From: Desulfovibrio inopinatus DSM 10711
GTDB lineage: Bacteria; Desulfobacterota; Desulfovibrionia; Desulfovibrionales; Desulfovibrionaceae
DNA: 64,000 bases
Direction of reading: 5' to 3'
NCBI RefSeq assembly: GCF_000429305.1
Contig: NZ_KE386879.1
Coordinates: 62,001 to 126,000 of the forward strand
This document shows, in pieces, positions 62,715 through 64,000 of this stretch. The position numbers were made by a program, and so were the translations under genes. The notes under the pieces were generated by a model. That model ran no database searches and was not told where the DNA came from. It saw only the letters and a list, made by a program, of their open reading frames with translations. The first letter of the stretch is position 1. Each line of letters begins with the position of its first letter.

Positions 62715-64000
62715 CCTTAAGATGGTTTGGGGGCGTTTGTGTTCCTCTGTTTCTTCTCGCACTCTTCGTTTTACCGGTCTGTGCCGAAATTGGGATCGTG
62801 CAAGAAGATGGCGTGTGCTGGTTTGTCGATAACGATGGAAATCGATTTTATTCACGTGGGGTGACGACGGTCAACGGGAGTGTCCCCAGCGAGAAGAGCC
62901 GCGCAGGTCAAGCGTATTATTACGGGAGATACTATTCCAACAAAGCGGAGTGGAGAGACGACACCGCACAACGATTGAGAAGTTGGGGCTTTAACACCTT
63001 GGGTGGATGGTCCGACGCTGACCCAGCGTTGAATATGCCGATTGCCGTCGAGCTTGATTTAGGTCGTCAAGCGCAACTCCATTGGTTTGATGTCTTTGCT
63101 CCGGAAACGGAACATACCGTTCAACGGTTGGCCAACGAATTGACCGCGGCATATAAAGACCACCCTCAGCTCCTTGGTTTTTTTTCCGACAATGAAGTTG
63201 GATGGTGGAATGCCCCGCTTTTTCGATGGTATTTGAAACAACCATGGTCGAATTGGACAAAGCGCACGTTGTTTGCATTTTTGTATCAACGCTACGAAGG
63301 CCGTTTTGACATGTTGTGTCGAGACTTCGTTCCTGGAGATGGCGTCACCACATTCGGTGACCTCAAACATGCTGATGTCGAGTTGCGTCTTCAGCCGGGA
63401 GGGCAGGGGATTGCGACGGTCAATGCCTTTACGGCGTTGGTTGCTGGCCGCTATTATGATTTGACATGGCGTGCGCTGAAAAAAGCCGATCCGGAGGCGC
63501 TCGTTCTCGGGGATCGATTGCCGTTATATTACAACCAAGATGCCGTACTTGCCGCTCAAGGGAAAGTCGATATCTTGTCGAGTAATTACAACGTCGACAC
63601 TGAAGATGGATGGGTCGCACCGTATTATTTTGAGGGATTGGCCAAATTGAATGCGGCGCCGGTTCTCGTCTCCGAATTCTTTTTTGCAGCCAATGAAAAC
63701 CGCAGCGGCAATAGCAACAACGGTCACCTCATGCATGTTGATACCCAAGCTGAACGTGCTGCCGGAGCGGCACAGGCCGTCATCAACTTTTCCGGTTTTC
63801 CCAATGTCATCGGGGCGCATTGGTTCCAATATACCGACGAGCCGACAGGAGGCCGGAATGATGGCGAAGATTTCAATATGGGATTGGTCGACATCCATAA
63901 CATTCCCTATGAACAGCTCGTCTCCGCTATGACGCAAGCGAATCAGCAAACCTCGCAACACCATGCACTCTCTGCCGAATGTATCGATGTATCATATTCG
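62711..64000 (+). CDS. Secreted glycoside hydrolase (clan A, agarase-like), partial at window end
   Basis: Open from ATG 62711 (ATGA overlap) through the last base, 430 codons and incomplete. Residues 1-25 form a signal peptide with a cleavage site near PVCAE. The mature part has YSRGVTTVNG, the acid/base-type motif FFSDNEVGW and the nucleophile-type LVSEFFFAANENRSG, then GAHWFQYTDEPTGGRNDGEDFNMGLVD. This resembles clan-A hydrolases such as agarases or beta-galactosidase-like enzymes. It may trim or recycle the exported polysaccharide in the periplasm. The real end lies outside the window. Confidence 0.88.
   Translation, partial: MTLRWFGGVCVPLFLLALFVLPVCAEIGIVQEDGVCWFVDNDGNRFYSRGVTTVNGSVPSEKSRAGQAYYYGRYYSNKAEWRDDTAQRLRSWGFNTLGGWSDADPALNMPIAVELDLGRQAQLHWFDVFAPETEHTVQRLANELTAAYKDHPQLLGFFSDNEVGWWNAPLFRWYLKQPWSNWTKRTLFAFLYQRYEGRFDMLCRDFVPGDGVTTFGDLKHADVELRLQPGGQGIATVNAFTALVAGRYYDLTWRALKKADPEALVLGDRLPLYYNQDAVLAAQGKVDILSSNYNVDTEDGWVAPYYFEGLAKLNAAPVLVSEFFFAANENRSGNSNNGHLMHVDTQAERAAGAAQAVINFSGFPNVIGAHWFQYTDEPTGGRNDGEDFNMGLVDIHNIPYEQLVSAMTQANQQTSQHHALSAECIDVSYS

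Overview
The window reads like a chromosome segment of a Desulfovibrio-type bacterium (Desulfobacterota, Desulfovibrionales). The basis is gene content and order: an ffh-rpsP-KH-rimM-trmD-rplS-rnhB-yraN-rsmI block in which trmD is fused to a second RNA methyltransferase domain, plus a bacteriohemerythrin, a PilZ protein, an LUD protein and several two-component proteins. This is inference from protein families. No rRNA or tRNA gene was seen.

Layout. 1-1097: the end of an unidentified gene, then about 950 bp of AT-rich sequence with no convincing gene. 1098-2759: fxsA-like gene, unknown gene, thioredoxin with zinc ribbon. 2985-10152, mostly minus strand: a PilZ c-di-GMP receptor and a tight six-gene glycan operon (two MurG-like and two GT4 glycosyltransferases, a histidine phosphatase, a polysaccharide-deacetylase-like protein). 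10384-17310: bacteriohemerythrin, a sigma54 activator with a degenerate receiver, an unrecognised repeat protein, a cupin regulator with acyl-CoA synthetase behind a GC-rich leader, and a radical SAM protein. 17329-24787: OmpA-like envelope protein, DUF1786 protein, M23 peptidase, FkbM methyltransferase, AraC regulator, EamA transporter, response-regulator/kinase hybrid. 25033-29962: peroxiredoxin, small genes, PBP1A, MIF-like tautomerase.

29972-37678 is a foreign island. A 40-bp hairpin sequence is repeated identically at both edges. Inside lie two decayed copies of the same IS4-type (YREK) transposase gene, in the same orientation. The left copy keeps the 5' end and the right copy keeps the 3' end. 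Between them is a minus-strand gene of about 2130 codons encoding a phage-type polyvalent protein, with predicted nuclease-like, phosphoribosyltransferase, zincin and MuF-C-like modules. It carries an in-frame tandem duplication, an internal out-of-frame gene and a frameshift at its 3' end. This is the most unusual part of the window.

37896-47908: a small unknown gene, HD-domain protein, U32 peptidase-family protein, aminotransferase, an ECF transporter operon (PPC/DUF296 protein, S, T, A, A') and an LUD protein. 48054-54740: the ffh-to-rsmI translation and SRP block. 54744-56703: an unusual Rossmann-PAS-histidine kinase with an HPt protein. 57004-64000: a second glycan operon on the plus strand (glycoside hydrolase/GT2 fusion, ABC exporter, glycosyltransferase-like protein, and a secreted glycoside hydrolase that runs off the window). 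The two glycan operons could serve the same surface or exported polysaccharide, but the sequence does not prove that.
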